From the NCBI RefSeq assembly GCF_001949125.1, contig NZ_MSTI01000046.1, positions 1 through 39,346 of the forward strand: DNA of 39,346 nucleotides, read 5' to 3'. A model generated the notes under the pieces. The model saw only the letters and a list, made by a program, of their open reading frames with translations. It was not told the origin of the DNA and made no database searches. Every line of letters begins with the position of its first letter. Positions within the stretch are counted from its first letter, which is position 1. A program made the position numbers and the translations under genes. Below, piece by piece: positions 23,701 through 32,719 of the stretch. This DNA comes from Deinococcus marmoris. Its GTDB lineage: Bacteria; Deinococcota; Deinococci; Deinococcales; Deinococcaceae.

Positions 23701-24462
23701 GTATTCACAGCCATTACGCTTGGCGGTGGCATTCTGGACGTCACGGGCTATGTTGGGAACGGAACCTCCACCAGCTTCGATAGCACGAGCGCAGTGATCG
23801 AAATCTACAAAGCCGATGACGATGGCAATCAGAACGGCGCGGTCCTTGTCGGTGACGGCAAATCCGTGCCTCACGGCGAGGGTAAAACTTACCTGGGCAC
23901 TCTCACGGTAACGCTAGGAGCCAAGGGAGCATTCAGCGGTACGTTATCTGCCGGGGCGTTCACGGCCAACGATAGCCTCACTGCAACAGCCACCATTGTG
24001 GGTAACACGTCCGAATTCAGCCCCAACATCAAACAGGCCCCCAGGATTACCCTGCTCAAGCTGGGGCGCAATTCCACTCAAAACACAGCTTTTGTCGATC
24101 AGAACGGAACGGTTGGTGCCAAACCTGGTGAGACCGTGGAGTACTGCATCGCCTATAGCAATGCAGGCAGTGACGCCCTGAATTTCAAGCTCACTGACAA
24201 TGTGCCTGTCGGAATGAATGCCTTGACTGATGGTTATGTTGTCAGCAAGGGTGTCCGCTGGGCCGACGGAACAGTCATTGCAGCGGGTGCGACCGCTACT
24301 CCCACAGGCAGTGACCTGACCAGTACGGATACTGATTCCGATAAGGGTAGCCTGACCACCACACTTGGCCTGGGCAAAGGCACCATGACCCTGGACCTCG
24401 GTCCGTCAGGTCTGGCAGCAGGTGGCAAAGGGACGGTCTGCTTCCAGGCCAAAGTCCCCTGA
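20746..24462 (+). CDS. 1238-residue exported DUF11/SdrD-B/beta-helix adhesin-like protein (cluster gene 5)
   Basis: GTG 20746 overlaps the gene 4 stop (GTGA) with Shine-Dalgarno AGGAGG (20734-20739), so the two are translationally coupled. Layout: signal peptide (about 1-30), a beta domain, DUF11 (about 281-405, [22 protein letters not shown]), an SdrD-B unit (about 440-518, [14 protein letters not shown]), then [12 protein letters not shown] (about 597), the usual lead-in of right-handed beta-helix domains. The helix spans about 620-960 with many turns of the N-N-x-I/F type ([28 protein letters not shown]). A NosD/SdrD-like beta unit and a terminal DUF11 (1099-1238) follow. Beta-helices often bind or cleave polysaccharides, but no catalytic set is evident, so I call it adhesin-like. 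Base composition is clearly more AT-rich than genes 1-4 except for some GC-rich islands (for example 22060-22160), suggesting mosaic origin. Confidence 0.85.
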   Translation: MKRINLLSRLGRAGLGVLASGLCMSNFAGAASFDLQFVNGVAVPGGGTCGLTLNSRCRFNNVVVGAGTGSGNPFQRDVIITLTRLNDATLTNVFDNATPILSATPVPAASQAQFFAPTVTPTQNEAGLTSWAEFTFDFVSPGGAAPLAGAGTATLPGSFWVTSFDTDGDSGTLREFVEFVGIPAADTDLSSGTALSSSTAVDGGVQYQSSTNVQGDISTSDVHKASAVFSNKSSFKLVYGARTGTSGTSAGGRLTVFDFFKPDAVVLRSAVDGYKSVKLTTDADTSGTVTAGDTLTWTITYVNTGNAAVSNFQITDALPSNVTFTTGSQVVTRGTGSTAVKRNGYDGSGNLLTNTGVLGTNSSITVSIPVVVGTGATNTTLSNQASAGGVLTDNVDSDTVFPPSVGAASGFGTVPSGSVTQTELTTVNPTTVAITKLYAISGNVYEDYNYGGGAGRVYNAGQGMSLRPNVRVELYSSAGGNVLATAFTNASGAYIFTGQLPGTYKVRVVNSFVTSSRTGGCAQAVNVSTPPAGCTQIPVQTYINGSVNQVGGAAPAGTDPALSTTTLPVGAESVASVTISTADVPDVDFGFNFDTIVNTNDSGQGSLRQFVTNSNALLGNSSLVQVGQTAGKETSIFMVPTGVLTGGVAVINLASTLDVTDSNTSIDATTQTANTTTSTGDTNTGALGTGGLIGVDNLPLSKVDRPEVEITLTAAKALQISAANFTLRGVALHGGNQLVLGTGTNAADNALIEKNIFGTTAKAFTLPASLPSAQYGIYVVNGSGTILNNLIGYSYNSGINYLGGGAGLTIQNNEFQQSGYVQAGGDAITLTGSTTAGFAKPVTITGNLLASSNSSGIQFEIGSVANNTVTNNTITGNGKGGAATRLEGSGIHYLARNATVNSTNSDTITKNVIYNSLSSGVVVNFGQKNVTISQNSFYLNGLTSIDFTASDGYVGGNANYGKGNGVTPNDGATVAREGNTGQDYPVFTAITLGGGILDVTGYVGNGTSTSFDSTSAVIEIYKADDDGNQNGAVLVGDGKSVPHGEGKTYLGTLTVTLGAKGAFSGTLSAGAFTANDSLTATATIVGNTSEFSPNIKQAPRITLLKLGRNSTQNTAFVDQNGTVGAKPGETVEYCIAYSNAGSDALNFKLTDNVPVGMNALTDGYVVSKGVRWADGTVIAAGATATPTGSDLTSTDTDSDKGSLTTTLGLGKGTMTLDLGPSGLAAGGKGTVCFQAKVP

Positions 24463-24485
24463 CCTGACCACGCCTTCCTTCCATG

Positions 24486-24519
24486 TGCGCCGCCCACTCA
24501 ACCCAGGGCGGCGCATTTT
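24486..24519 (+). terminator. Intrinsic terminator of the surface cluster
   Basis: A perfect 10-bp stem (TGCGCCGCCC 24486-24495, GGGCGGCGCA 24506-24515) with a 10-nt loop and TTTT. Confidence 0.9.
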
Positions 24520-24534
24520 CCCGTTCATCCCCAC

Positions 24535-24547
24535 TACAATCCCTGGC
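24535..24547 (+). promoter_or_regulatory. Leaderless -10 box of the EamA transporter gene
   Basis: TACAAT (24535-24540), 7 nt, then GTG 24548. It fixes the start at this GTG rather than at codons lying inside the terminator. Confidence 0.7.
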
Positions 24548-25483
24548 GTGTCTCCCCGGTTGCGCGGCGTTCTTCTCTTAATTCTGGTCACGGCAGTGTG
24601 GGGCAGCACCTTCGCGGTGGTCAAGACCCTGGGCGACCTGCTGCCCCCGGCCCAACTGATCGCGTGGCGGTTCCTGATCGGCTTCGTGGCCCTATTGCCC
24701 GCGCTGCTGATCCGGGGCTGGGGCCTGCGGCGACGGCGGGCAGATCAACCCGCGCCCGCTGCCCTGCCGCGTTTTTCGTGGAAGGACGGGCTATGGCGAG
24801 ACGGCTTTTTGCTGGGTACGTGGCTGATCGCGGGCTACAGCACCCAGACCATTGCCCTGCAAACCACCACCGCCAACCGGGCTGCGTTTTTCACGGCCCT
24901 GAGCGTGCTGCTGGTGCCGCTGTGGCTGGTCTTCGCGCAGCGCCGCCGGATGCCCCTGCCGCTGCTGGCTGCGCTGCCGCTGGCCGTGCTGGGGCTGGCG
25001 CTGCTGTCCTGGGAAGGCGGCGCGTGGGTGGTGGGCGACGCGTGGGCGCTGGGCTGCGCCGTGACCTACGCGGGCTTTATCATCACGCTGGAGCGGCTTT
25101 CCAATCGGCACGCGGCGCTGCCGTTCACGCTGGCGCAACTGGCCGCCGTGACGGTGCTGGGCTGGCTGTGGGCGGTGGTGGCCGGGGACGTGGGCTGGCT
25201 GCCCGCCGCCGCCTGGGGGCCGCTGCTGTACCTGGGGATCGTCGCCACTGCCCTGACCACGTTGTTGCAAACGGTGGGCCAGCGCACCGTCAGCGCCGCC
25301 GAGGCCAGTCTGATCTACGCCCTGGAACCGGTCACGGCCACCCTCTTCAGCTTCATTTTAATCGGCGAGCGGGTGGGCCTGCGTGGCGCACTGGGGGGCC
25401 TGCTGGTGGTGGGCAGCACGGTTCTCAGCCAGCGCAGCGGGGGAGAGGCCCGCCCGGAAACGCCCGCGCCGCTGGCGGAATAG
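24548..25483 (+). CDS. EamA/DMT-superfamily transporter
   Basis: A 311-residue inner-membrane protein with about ten hydrophobic segments arranged as two EamA repeats. Repeat 1 begins [16 protein letters not shown] and has the typical Arg-Phe motif AWRFLIGF. Repeat 2 begins near 160 ([21 protein letters not shown]) and ends with the signature [23 protein letters not shown]. Members export amino acids or metabolites; the substrate is not predictable. The start is GTG behind a leaderless TACAAT box. It converges with the CvpA-like gene (16 nt apart). Confidence 0.9.
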   Translation: MSPRLRGVLLLILVTAVWGSTFAVVKTLGDLLPPAQLIAWRFLIGFVALLPALLIRGWGLRRRRADQPAPAALPRFSWKDGLWRDGFLLGTWLIAGYSTQTIALQTTTANRAAFFTALSVLLVPLWLVFAQRRRMPLPLLAALPLAVLGLALLSWEGGAWVVGDAWALGCAVTYAGFIITLERLSNRHAALPFTLAQLAAVTVLGWLWAVVAGDVGWLPAAAWGPLLYLGIVATALTTLLQTVGQRTVSAAEASLIYALEPVTATLFSFILIGERVGLRGALGGLLVVGSTVLSQRSGGEARPETPAPLAE

Positions 25484-25499
25484 CGACTGGCAAAAAGAG

Positions 25500-25982
25500 C
25501 TACTGCCGCCGTGTCTGATCGGGAATCAGCAGCGTTCTGAGGGCGATGTTGCTGCCCCACACCCCGCGCAGGCTGTTCTGAAGCGCCGAGTTTCGCACCG
25601 CCTCGTAGATGGCGGGGGGCATGTTGACCGAGGGGTAGACGCCCGTGGTTCCGGCGGGGGTGACCCGCACATCCAGCGGAAAGCCCAGGGCCACGGTGGC
25701 GATCAGCACACCGCCCAGCGCCAGACCGCCCACCCCCCCGGCCAGCAGATGCCAGGGCTGTTCGGCAGCGTGGGGCAGCAGGCGCACGATCATCACGGCG
25801 CAGCCCAGGCCCAGCAGCAGCGCGGCCCCGGTGGTCACCAGCGGGCCGCCCAGCGAGGCCACCAGAAAGCAGATGGTCATGCCCAGCCCTCCCCAGGCCA
25901 GTCCAGCCAGACCGCGCCGCGCCCCCAGCGCGGTCATCACGGCCAACAGGGTCACCAGCAGGGCATCAAACCAGGTCATCAC
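25500..25982 (-). CDS. CvpA-family membrane protein
   Basis: A 160-residue protein with four hydrophobic segments. The N-terminus TWFDALLVTLLAVMTALGARRGLAGL has the CvpA pattern (a D after the first hydrophobic residues, then G-x-R-R-G at the end of helix 1). The C-terminal third is soluble and contains YPSVNMPPAIYEAV. CvpA is linked to envelope integrity and colicin V export in E. coli; its role in Deinococcus is unknown. The -10 TACACT (25995 to 25990 on the minus strand) lies 7 nt before GTG 25982; ATG 25979 directly follows and could also be used. It is divergent from the response-regulator gene, and the 194-nt intergenic space holds both leaderless promoters. Confidence 0.75.
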   Translation of the reverse strand: MMTWFDALLVTLLAVMTALGARRGLAGLAWGGLGMTICFLVASLGGPLVTTGAALLLGLGCAVMIVRLLPHAAEQPWHLLAGGVGGLALGGVLIATVALGFPLDVRVTPAGTTGVYPSVNMPPAIYEAVRNSALQNSLRGVWGSNIALRTLLIPDQTRRQ

Positions 25983-26163
25983 GCCCGTCAGTGTAGCGGG
26001 GCAGTCCTTACAGATTGTTTTCAGAGCAGGGGGTGGGGTGGGGCATCTGCCGTGCCGGATGCTGCTGAGGTGACCTTTTCCCTGCGTGTGCGCCTCCTGC
26101 TGGCTTGGCCCGAAGCGGAAGCCAAAGGTAGGTTCCCTTCCTCATCTGAGCTGCGCCCTGCCC

Positions 26164-26176
26164 TACACTGCTAGCT
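26164..26176 (+). promoter_or_regulatory. Leaderless -10 box of the response-regulator gene
   Basis: TACACT (26164-26169) followed by 7 nt and ATG 26177. No Shine-Dalgarno sequence and no clear -35 are present. Confidence 0.65.
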
Positions 26177-26827
26177 ATGTCTGTGATCCGTGTCCTGTTG
26201 GTCGATGACCATGCGCTGTTTCGCCAGGGCCTCCGCAGCCTGCTGGAGTCCGAGGGCATGCGCGTGATCGGCGAGGCCGCCAACGGGCGCGAGGCCATCC
26301 GTTACGCCGCCGATACCCACCCCGACGTGATCCTGATGGACATCCAGATGCCCGAACTGGACGGCGTCAAGGCCACCCAGAGCATTCTGGAGATCGATCC
26401 GAATGCCAAGGTCATCATGATCACCATGTACCGCCAGGACCGTTATGTGTTCGAGGCGGTCAAGGCCGGAGCGCGCGGTTACATCCTCAAGGACGCCGAC
26501 GCCACCACGCTGCTGGACGCCATCAAGCGGGTGGCCGGGGGCGAGGCGCTGCTGGACGCCGACATGGCCCAGAACGTCCTCGACGACTTCCGGGACAAGC
26601 GCGAGGAACTGCCCAGCGAGAAGCACGCGGACCTCAACGAGCGCGAGACCATGATCCTCAAGTTGCTGGCCCAGGGCTTTTCCAACCAGGACATCGCCCT
26701 GCGCCTGGACATCTCCGAGAAAACGGTCCGCAACCGCCTGTCCGAGATCTTTACCAAGTTGCAACTGAACAACCGCACCCAGGCCGCCCTGTACGCCATC
26801 CGCGAGGGCATCGCCAACCTTGACTGA
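26177..26827 (+). CDS. NarL/FixJ-type response regulator
   Basis: A 216-residue two-component regulator. The receiver domain (4-120) has the acidic pair Asp10-Asp11, phospho-acceptor Asp55 in VILMDIQMP, a Thr in MITMY and the conserved Lys in YILKDAD. The DNA-binding LuxR/GerE helix-turn-helix (about 150-212) has [22 protein letters not shown] and the recognition helix [16 protein letters not shown]. It should act as a dimeric transcription factor after phosphorylation. No sensor kinase gene is adjacent, so its partner is elsewhere. The start is leaderless. The downstream small Cys protein follows closely and may be cotranscribed. Confidence 0.93.
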   Translation: MSVIRVLLVDDHALFRQGLRSLLESEGMRVIGEAANGREAIRYAADTHPDVILMDIQMPELDGVKATQSILEIDPNAKVIMITMYRQDRYVFEAVKAGARGYILKDADATTLLDAIKRVAGGEALLDADMAQNVLDDFRDKREELPSEKHADLNERETMILKLLAQGFSNQDIALRLDISEKTVRNRLSEIFTKLQLNNRTQAALYAIREGIANLD

Positions 26828-26861
26828 ACGGCGCAGGCGGGGCGGGGGAGAGGCCGGACCG

Positions 26862-27065
26862 GTGACCTTCCGCGCTGGCTGTCTGCGCGAGTGGGTGCTG
26901 AACAGCGCTGAGGCCGATCTGGCCTACACCGAACAGGCATTTCCCGAGTGCCCCACCTGCCCCCACCGCGTCGAGCCGGAGGGTGGGCCGCCATTTTGTA
27001 CGTTGCGTCCGGTGAATACGCCGCACCCCTTTGCCGCGCTGGCCGGACTGAATCTGCCGGAATAG
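26862..27065 (+). CDS. Small four-Cys protein, function unknown
   Basis: 67 residues from GTG 26862, chosen because GGGGGAGAGG (26844-26853) is a good Shine-Dalgarno sequence at the right distance. A TTG at 26820 overlapping the regulator's stop would add an Arg-rich 14-residue tail with no ribosome-binding site. Four cysteines are present: one in RAGCLREW, two in CPTCPH and one in FCTLRP, a pattern that could bind zinc or an Fe-S cluster. No known domain is recognised. It follows the response regulator by 34 nt and may share its transcript. Confidence 0.6.
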   Translation: MTFRAGCLREWVLNSAEADLAYTEQAFPECPTCPHRVEPEGGPPFCTLRPVNTPHPFAALAGLNLPE

Positions 27066-27071
27066 GGAGAA

Positions 27072-27123
27072 AACCCTGGCTCCCCTCAAGGGGAGCTGGC
27101 CGCGTAGCGGACTGAGGGGTTAA
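27072..27123. repeat. REP-like bipartite palindromic element
   Basis: An outer stem AACCCT/AGGGGTT encloses two hairpins, CTCCCC-TCAA-GGGGAG (27079-27094 region) and CCGC-GTA-GCGG (27100-27110), making a three-way-junction shape. The layout resembles the short folded intergenic repeats seen in many genomes. It sits between the small Cys gene and the serine hydrolase promoter. No second copy is in this window. Confidence 0.5.
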
Positions 27124-27187
27124 CTGTGGGAGCCACCCTGGAAACCCGCAGAGCGAACTCTCTATCTCATCTCCGCCACCACCCTGC

Positions 27188-27200
27188 TAAATTCCTCCGC
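27188..27200 (+). promoter_or_regulatory. Leaderless -10 box of the serine hydrolase gene
   Basis: TAAATT (27188-27193), 7 nt, then ATG 27201. Confidence 0.6.
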
Positions 27201-28031
27201 ATGACCTCTCCCTTCCTGTCCGATCTCCGCGCCCAGGGCTATGTCGGAGAGATAGGACTGCGCGTCTGTGACCTGACGGGCCGCGAACTCTTTGCCCTGA
27301 ACCCGGAGCGCGTCTTTCCGGCGGCCAGCACCATCAAGGTGCCGCTGCTGATCCTGGCGCTGGCGTGGGCGCAGGCGGGGCGGCTGGATCTGGAGTCGCG
27401 GGTCACGCTGGAGGCCACTGACCGGGTGTCCGGCGCGGGCGTGCTGCACGAGCTGGGGCCGGGTCTGGCCCTGAGCTGGCGCGACGTGCTGACGTTAATG
27501 ATCATCGTCAGTGACAACACCGCCACCAATCTGGTGATCGGGCGGCTGGGCGTGGAGGCCGTGAACGACTGGCTCACCGCGCACGGCTGGACCGAAACCC
27601 GGCTGGTGGGCAAATTGCAACTGCCGCCCGGGCAACGCAACGCCGCGCAACTCCGGGGCGAACGCAACCGCACCACCGCTGCGGATCAAACCGACCTGCT
27701 GGGCCGTCTGGTCCGGGGCGAGTTGCTGGACGCAGCGCACACGGCGCTCGCGCTGGACATTCTGGAACGCCAGCAGTTCCGTGACCTGATCGGGCGGGGG
27801 CTGCCGCGCGCGGAGAACGGCGAACACCTGTACCGCCTTGCCAGCAAGAGCGGCGAGCTGGACGGCGTTCATCATGACGTGGGTGTGCTGTATACCCCGC
27901 GCCCGCTGGTCATCGCCCTGCTGACCGGGGGGGGCACGGACCGCCGTGAACTGCCCGGCAACCGCGACGTGAATCTGCTCTCGGAGGCGCTGTGGCCGCT
28001 GCTCTCGGCGCTGGGAAAGGTCTACGGATAG
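27201..28031 (+). CDS. Class-A beta-lactamase-like serine hydrolase without signal peptide
   Basis: A 276-residue protein with the penicillin-recognising fold motifs: catalytic S43-T-I-K46 (SxxK), S104-D-N106 (SDN) and K216-S-G218 (KTG-like). The region aligned with the omega loop ([15 protein letters not shown]) has no Glu equivalent to E166 of class A beta-lactamases, so fast deacylation of beta-lactams is doubtful; a peptidase/esterase or weak lactamase is possible. ATG 27201 follows a leaderless TAAATT box, and the chosen N-terminus [12 protein letters not shown] is not a signal peptide. A longer form from GTG 27126 would also lack one. It is therefore predicted to be cytosolic, unusual for this fold. 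Confidence 0.8.
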   Translation: MTSPFLSDLRAQGYVGEIGLRVCDLTGRELFALNPERVFPAASTIKVPLLILALAWAQAGRLDLESRVTLEATDRVSGAGVLHELGPGLALSWRDVLTLMIIVSDNTATNLVIGRLGVEAVNDWLTAHGWTETRLVGKLQLPPGQRNAAQLRGERNRTTAADQTDLLGRLVRGELLDAAHTALALDILERQQFRDLIGRGLPRAENGEHLYRLASKSGELDGVHHDVGVLYTPRPLVIALLTGGGTDRRELPGNRDVNLLSEALWPLLSALGKVYG

Positions 28032-28158
28032 GGGACATTTAACCGTCCGGTCAGGCGCATCATAAAGCTCGCCGGAGTGTCGCCTGATGATGTGTGCTGG
28101 AGCGGTGCAGAGTGCGACACAGACGGTATCAACAGCCGCTGAGGACGCCACGGGTGCA

Positions 28159-28167
28159 TGCTATGCT
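28159..28167 (+). promoter_or_regulatory. Extended -10 promoter of the cytochrome bc operon
   Basis: TG-C-TATGCT (28159-28167) is an extended -10; no good -35 was found 17 bp upstream. It would give a leader of about 85-90 nt before GTG 28261. The rest of the 229-nt gap (28032-28260) shows no gene. Confidence 0.5.
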
Positions 28168-28260
28168 TCCCATCGATCCGGCTCAGATTTGAAGCTCATC
28201 GGCACAAGCCCAAGGATGGCGCAGTCTATCAGGCCATTTCATGCGTGAGGGAGAAAGAAC

Positions 28261-29124
28261 GTGGAGAGAAACGACGCTGTAATGCCCTGGGTCGCCATCG
28301 TGTGCGCGGCCATCATGTGGATTCTTTTGCTGTTCCTGTTCAACAAGGAAACCGCGCCTGAACCCGTCACTGTTGACCCGGCCATCGTGGCGAACATCAG
28401 CAAGGAATACCCGACCATCGGCAAGGAACTGTATACCTCTGCTGGCTGTATCGGCTGTCACGGCGCACAGGGCCAGGGCATCGTGGGACCGGCGCTGGCC
28501 GGAGACGCCAAGATCCTGCGCGATCCGGTGTACGTGCATAGCATCCTGGTCAACGGCAAGGGGGCCATGCCCGCCTTCGGCGAGAAGCTCAAGGAAAACG
28601 AGATCTACGCCGTTGCCAACTACATCCTGAACACCTGGGGCAACAAGGAAGACGCGCTGCTGACCCCGGCCACCGTCGCGGCGGGCCAGAACAAGATCGA
28701 TCCTGCCGTCCTGAAAAACCGCAGCCGCTTCGTTCCCGAGGACATCAAACTCCCGGAAATCTTCCTGGCCACCTTCATCATGGTGCTGCTCACCTACGGC
28801 CTGATCGGTCTGTACAGCGTCTGGGCCGAGGGCACCGAGTTGCACCCCGGCATCCACAAGGTGCGTTCCACGCCGATTGCCATGCTCAGCATGGTCGTGA
28901 CACTGGGGCTGGTCCTGCTGTTCAGCGTGCTGTTTGCCCGTCAGATGGTGATCGATTACGCGGGCTGGGGGGCCAAGGAACCCGTGATGCCCAACGTGAC
29001 CGCCGAGGGCTTCTACGCCGCCATGATCATCCTGCTGCTGGCCGTGGCCATCGGACTGTACAAGAAGTTCTTCATGGACGGCGAGGTGCTGGTAGAAGAC
29101 GCCAGCGGCGAATTCCCCTGGTAA
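28261..29124 (+). CDS. Membrane-bound cytochrome c subunit of a cytochrome bc complex
   Basis: 287 residues from GTG 28261 (Shine-Dalgarno-like GAGGGAGAAAG just upstream). An N-terminal transmembrane anchor (about 9-27) is followed by a c-type heme domain with C63-I-G-C-H67 and probable axial Met103 in GKGAMPAFG, exposed to the periplasm. Three more transmembrane helices follow (about 165-187, 203-225 and 240-260). It transfers electrons from the Rieske protein to a terminal oxidase or soluble carrier. In Thermus thermophilus the bc complex is encoded by fbcCDFB; the three-helix tail here could correspond to the small FbcD membrane subunit fused to FbcC (inference). It is first of three cotranscribed genes, 42 nt before the Rieske gene. 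Confidence 0.9.
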   Translation: MERNDAVMPWVAIVCAAIMWILLLFLFNKETAPEPVTVDPAIVANISKEYPTIGKELYTSAGCIGCHGAQGQGIVGPALAGDAKILRDPVYVHSILVNGKGAMPAFGEKLKENEIYAVANYILNTWGNKEDALLTPATVAAGQNKIDPAVLKNRSRFVPEDIKLPEIFLATFIMVLLTYGLIGLYSVWAEGTELHPGIHKVRSTPIAMLSMVVTLGLVLLFSVLFARQMVIDYAGWGAKEPVMPNVTAEGFYAAMIILLLAVAIGLYKKFFMDGEVLVEDASGEFPW

Positions 29125-29166
29125 TCCTTCCAACAACCCACTTCCTTTCCTAGAGAGGTTTCAACC

Positions 29167-29832
29167 ATGACCCGTTACCGCAAGCAAGACCCCGAAATCA
29201 CCCGCCGCCGCTTTATCAATGCGGCCATGGGCACCACCGCCACCGTGGGCATCGTCAGTCTGGTGGGCGTGCTGGGCACCGCCAACCCTATCTTCCGCCT
29301 GACCCGCGACAAGATGCCCCCTGTTCCCGGCGACATTCTGGTCCACGCCGAACCGTCCAGGGAAGGGCAACTCGTCAAGGTCAGCGACCTCAGCGAGAAG
29401 CTGGTGCGCGCGTGGCCGCAGGGCAAGGCTGAGGACGGCTCGCCACTGATCCGCAAGGGCGATCCCAACAACGTGCTGTGTATCTTCCGCTTTCCCAAGG
29501 GCCAGATCGTGGCCCCCACCGTCATGGAAGCGACCATCGACAGCGAGATCGTGGCCTACAGCGACATCTGCACCCACGCGGGCTGCTCGGTGGCCAACGA
29601 TGATCAGAACGTGGGCGACATGAAATGCCCCTGCCACTCCGGTCAGTACGATCCCAAGCGCGGCTGCAAGGTCATCGGCGGTCCGCCTCCGCGTCCGCTG
29701 GCGCAGCTCCCGATCAAGATGGACGGCGACAATCTGGTGGTGGGCGACTTCTTCCTGGAATTTCCGTACCCCTTCCTGACCGAGCAGGAATGGCAGGCCC
29801 GCATCACTGCCGTCAAGTCACAGCTCGCATGA
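29167..29832 (+). CDS. Rieske [2Fe-2S] protein of the cytochrome bc complex
   Basis: 221 residues, ATG 29167 with Shine-Dalgarno GAGAGGT. A Tat-type N-terminus (TRRRFINAA, residues 12-20) precedes one membrane anchor (about 20-40). Cluster box 1 is C135-T-H137-A-G-C140 and box 2 is C154-P-C156-H157-SG. By family precedent the ligands are Cys135, His137, Cys154 and His157, and a disulfide joins Cys140 and Cys156. It accepts electrons from menaquinol at the Qo site and passes them to the cytochrome c subunit. It lies between the cytochrome c and cytochrome b genes. Confidence 0.95.
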   Translation: MTRYRKQDPEITRRRFINAAMGTTATVGIVSLVGVLGTANPIFRLTRDKMPPVPGDILVHAEPSREGQLVKVSDLSEKLVRAWPQGKAEDGSPLIRKGDPNNVLCIFRFPKGQIVAPTVMEATIDSEIVAYSDICTHAGCSVANDDQNVGDMKCPCHSGQYDPKRGCKVIGGPPPRPLAQLPIKMDGDNLVVGDFFLEFPYPFLTEQEWQARITAVKSQLA

Positions 29833-29887
29833 AGCCCTTCCCTGTCCGCAGCAGGCCCGCCCCCAGTCAGCACAAGGAGAACAGCGA

Positions 29888-31204
<1,317 letters not shown>

Positions 31205-31222
31205 GTAGCGCCCATTTTTCTC

Positions 31223-31254
31223 AACCGCCCTGGCCCTGTGCCGGGGCGGTTTTT
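31223..31254 (+). terminator. Intrinsic terminator of the cytochrome bc operon
   Basis: An 8-bp stem (AACCGCCC 31223-31230, GGGCGGTT 31244-31251) with a 13-nt loop and T-run 31250-31254. Confidence 0.85.
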
Positions 31255-31280
31255 CTATGCCTCCTGCTTATGCTGTGCGG

Positions 31281-31475
31281 GTGAATGATCTCGCCGTCTA
31301 TCTGGCCGCCGAGGCCCGCCGTCTTGGCCTGGAATCAGGTGCCCTGGAACACGCCCCGCCAGAAGCCGTGCAGACCTTCGCTCAACGCGTCCTGCATGAG
31401 CTGGCTGCGCTGGGCCTGATCCGGGGGAACGAGGAACTGGGCTGCTGGGCCACGCCGCGCCCAGGTGGTCATTGA
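31281..31475 (+). CDS. Small leaderless protein (64 aa), function unknown
   Basis: GTG 31281 lies 6 nt after TATGCT (31269-31274), a leaderless start. The in-frame ATG 31257 sits within the preceding terminator's T-run and is rejected. The product is mostly helical and Leu/Ala/Glu-rich (VNDLAVYLAAEARRLGLESG, then LHELAALGLIRG), with one Cys near the C-terminus (ELGCWATPRPGGH). I recognise no family. It converges with the 83-residue gene; a terminator lies between them. Confidence 0.6.
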   Translation: MNDLAVYLAAEARRLGLESGALEHAPPEAVQTFAQRVLHELAALGLIRGNEELGCWATPRPGGH

Positions 31476-31480
31476 AGGCA

Positions 31481-31509
31481 AGAAAAAACCGCCCCACATG
31501 GAGGCGGTT
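31481..31509 (-). terminator. Intrinsic terminator of the leftward 83-residue gene
   Basis: A 7-bp stem (AACCGCC 31487-31493, GGCGGTT 31503-31509). The A-run 31483-31488 is the T-run on the minus strand. Confidence 0.8.
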
Positions 31510-31547
31510 GGAAGGTATAGAGAACTGGAGCTAGAGAAAAAGGGGGC

Positions 31548-31799
31548 TTAAGCCTGAACGCGGTTGCTGGGCCGGACCACGGCGGGCTGCTCGCCGCCCT
31601 CGCGGCTGCCGGCGGCGTAGCCCACCTGCGCGCCAAATTGCCAGGCCAGTTTGATCATGAACTGGATGGCTTCCTCGTCGTGGTTCTGGATCAGTTGCCG
31701 CAGATGTTCGGGTAAGCCTTCGGGCAGTGGCATGGCCCCGAGCTGCTCGTTGTACTCGGTTCGGAGCTGCTCGAACCACTCGGCGTAGGGGTTCGTCAT
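31548..31799 (-). CDS. Small 83-residue protein, function unknown
   Basis: ATG 31799 was chosen because TAAGAT (31812 to 31807, minus strand) ends 7 nt before it, a leaderless start; ATG 31808 overlaps that box. The product begins MTNPYAEWFEQLRTEYNEQL, with acidic amphipathic helices (LPEHLRQLIQNHDEEAIQFMIKLAWQFG), then a Gly-rich and basic tail (SREGGEQPAVVRPSNR). It has no Cys and no membrane or signal segment. It has its own terminator and is divergent from the Fe-S carrier gene. No family recognised. Confidence 0.65.
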   Translation of the reverse strand: MTNPYAEWFEQLRTEYNEQLGAMPLPEGLPEHLRQLIQNHDEEAIQFMIKLAWQFGAQVGYAAGSREGGEQPAVVRPSNRVQA

Positions 31800-31983
31800 G
31801 GGGTCCATCTTAACATGACCACACTCAAGGAATGTAAGCGGGAGTGATGGTTTCGGGAGGAATGGGCGCAGCGGAGACTGGAATCGGGGGAGCGGTCCAG
31901 CACACTTTCAAACCTGCCCTGCCCTTCGTTCACTTTGCTTTCCGGGCACCTTTTTATTGTTCCAATGGTGTTAGGATTCACGC

Positions 31984-32406
31984 ATGACGGCGATCTCCCA
32001 CTCTGAAACCCACGGTGACATGGCTGAAAAGCCCATGACCATCAGCGAATTTGGCGCGCAGAAGGCTCTGGGCATCATCGGCCAGAGCGGCAAGGAAAAT
32101 GCAGGCGTGCGCGTGTTCATCAAAAGCGGTGGCTGTAGCGGCTACCAGTACGGCATGGCCATCGACGACCGCGAACTGGAGGGCGACACCATCGTGCATG
32201 ACCGGGGCGTCAAGCTCTTGGTGGACCACATGAGCCTGTCGCTGTTGCAGGGCAGCGAGGTGGACTTCGTGGAGAACATGATGGGCGGCGGCTTCACGGT
32301 CAACAACCCCAACGCCACCAGCTCCTGTGGCTGTGGCCACTCCTTCCGCACTGACAGCGGCCAGTCGCCCGACGGCGAGGGCAGTAGCGGCTGCGGCAGC
32401 CACTAG
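31984..32406 (+). CDS. A-type iron-sulfur carrier (HesB/IscA/ErpA family)
   Basis: A 140-residue protein that receives Fe-S clusters from the SUF/ISC scaffold and delivers them to target enzymes. The conserved ligands are Cys51 in [10 protein letters not shown] and Cys115/Cys117 in SSCGCGHSF. The domain runs about 18-120. The N-terminus has a 17-residue extension ([17 protein letters not shown]) and the C-terminus a Gly/Ser-rich tail with one more Cys (GSSGCGSH). ATG 31984 lies 6 nt after TAGGAT (31972-31977), a leaderless start; ATG 32020 is a weaker alternative. It is a single gene followed by a terminator. It could feed the Rieske protein encoded nearby, but that is only proximity. Confidence 0.92.
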   Translation: MTAISHSETHGDMAEKPMTISEFGAQKALGIIGQSGKENAGVRVFIKSGGCSGYQYGMAIDDRELEGDTIVHDRGVKLLVDHMSLSLLQGSEVDFVENMMGGGFTVNNPNATSSCGCGHSFRTDSGQSPDGEGSSGCGSH

Positions 32407-32456
32407 GTCGTCGCCGCTCTCAACATTCCAAGCTAGACATTCCAATCCAACGAAGG

Positions 32457-32480
32457 CCGGGACCCCGTGTTCCGGTTTTT
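32457..32480 (+). terminator. Intrinsic terminator after the Fe-S carrier gene
   Basis: A 6-bp stem with one wobble (CCGGGA 32457-32462, TTCCGG 32470-32475), a 7-nt loop and T-run 32476-32481. Confidence 0.65.
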
Positions 32481-32631
32481 TGTTATGTGTGCGGAAGATC
32501 TGGTGGAACGCACGATTTTCGGGGTTCCATCTGTCTCGGAAAATAGAATCGCCAGACACGGGCATGCTTCCCGCCGCGTTCCCCTGCTGCCGGAATCTGC
32601 AATTCAGGTCGCCCCATTGCAGACATTGCGC

Positions 32632-32659
32632 TTGACACGGCTTCATGCCGCCCTATACT
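32632..32659 (+). promoter_or_regulatory. Promoter of the peptide-type ABC importer operon
   Basis: -35 TTGACA (32632-32637), 16-bp spacer, -10 TATACT (32654-32659): a near-consensus housekeeping promoter. Start expected near 32666, with a leader of about 54 nt. The gap 32482-32631 upstream holds no gene; TGGAAC 32504-32509 and GTTCCA 32524-32529 form a loose inverted repeat there. Confidence 0.85.
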
Positions 32660-32719
32660 GACGCTCATCTACACAGTTAGGGGCCGTGATTGGCCTGCTC
32701 AATGGTTCTGGAGGCGTTC

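Noticed and set aside
26820..26861. TTG start for the small Cys protein overlapping the response-regulator stop
   Set aside because: No ribosome-binding site precedes it, while GTG 26862 has a good one; the added tail is only Arg/Gly-rich.
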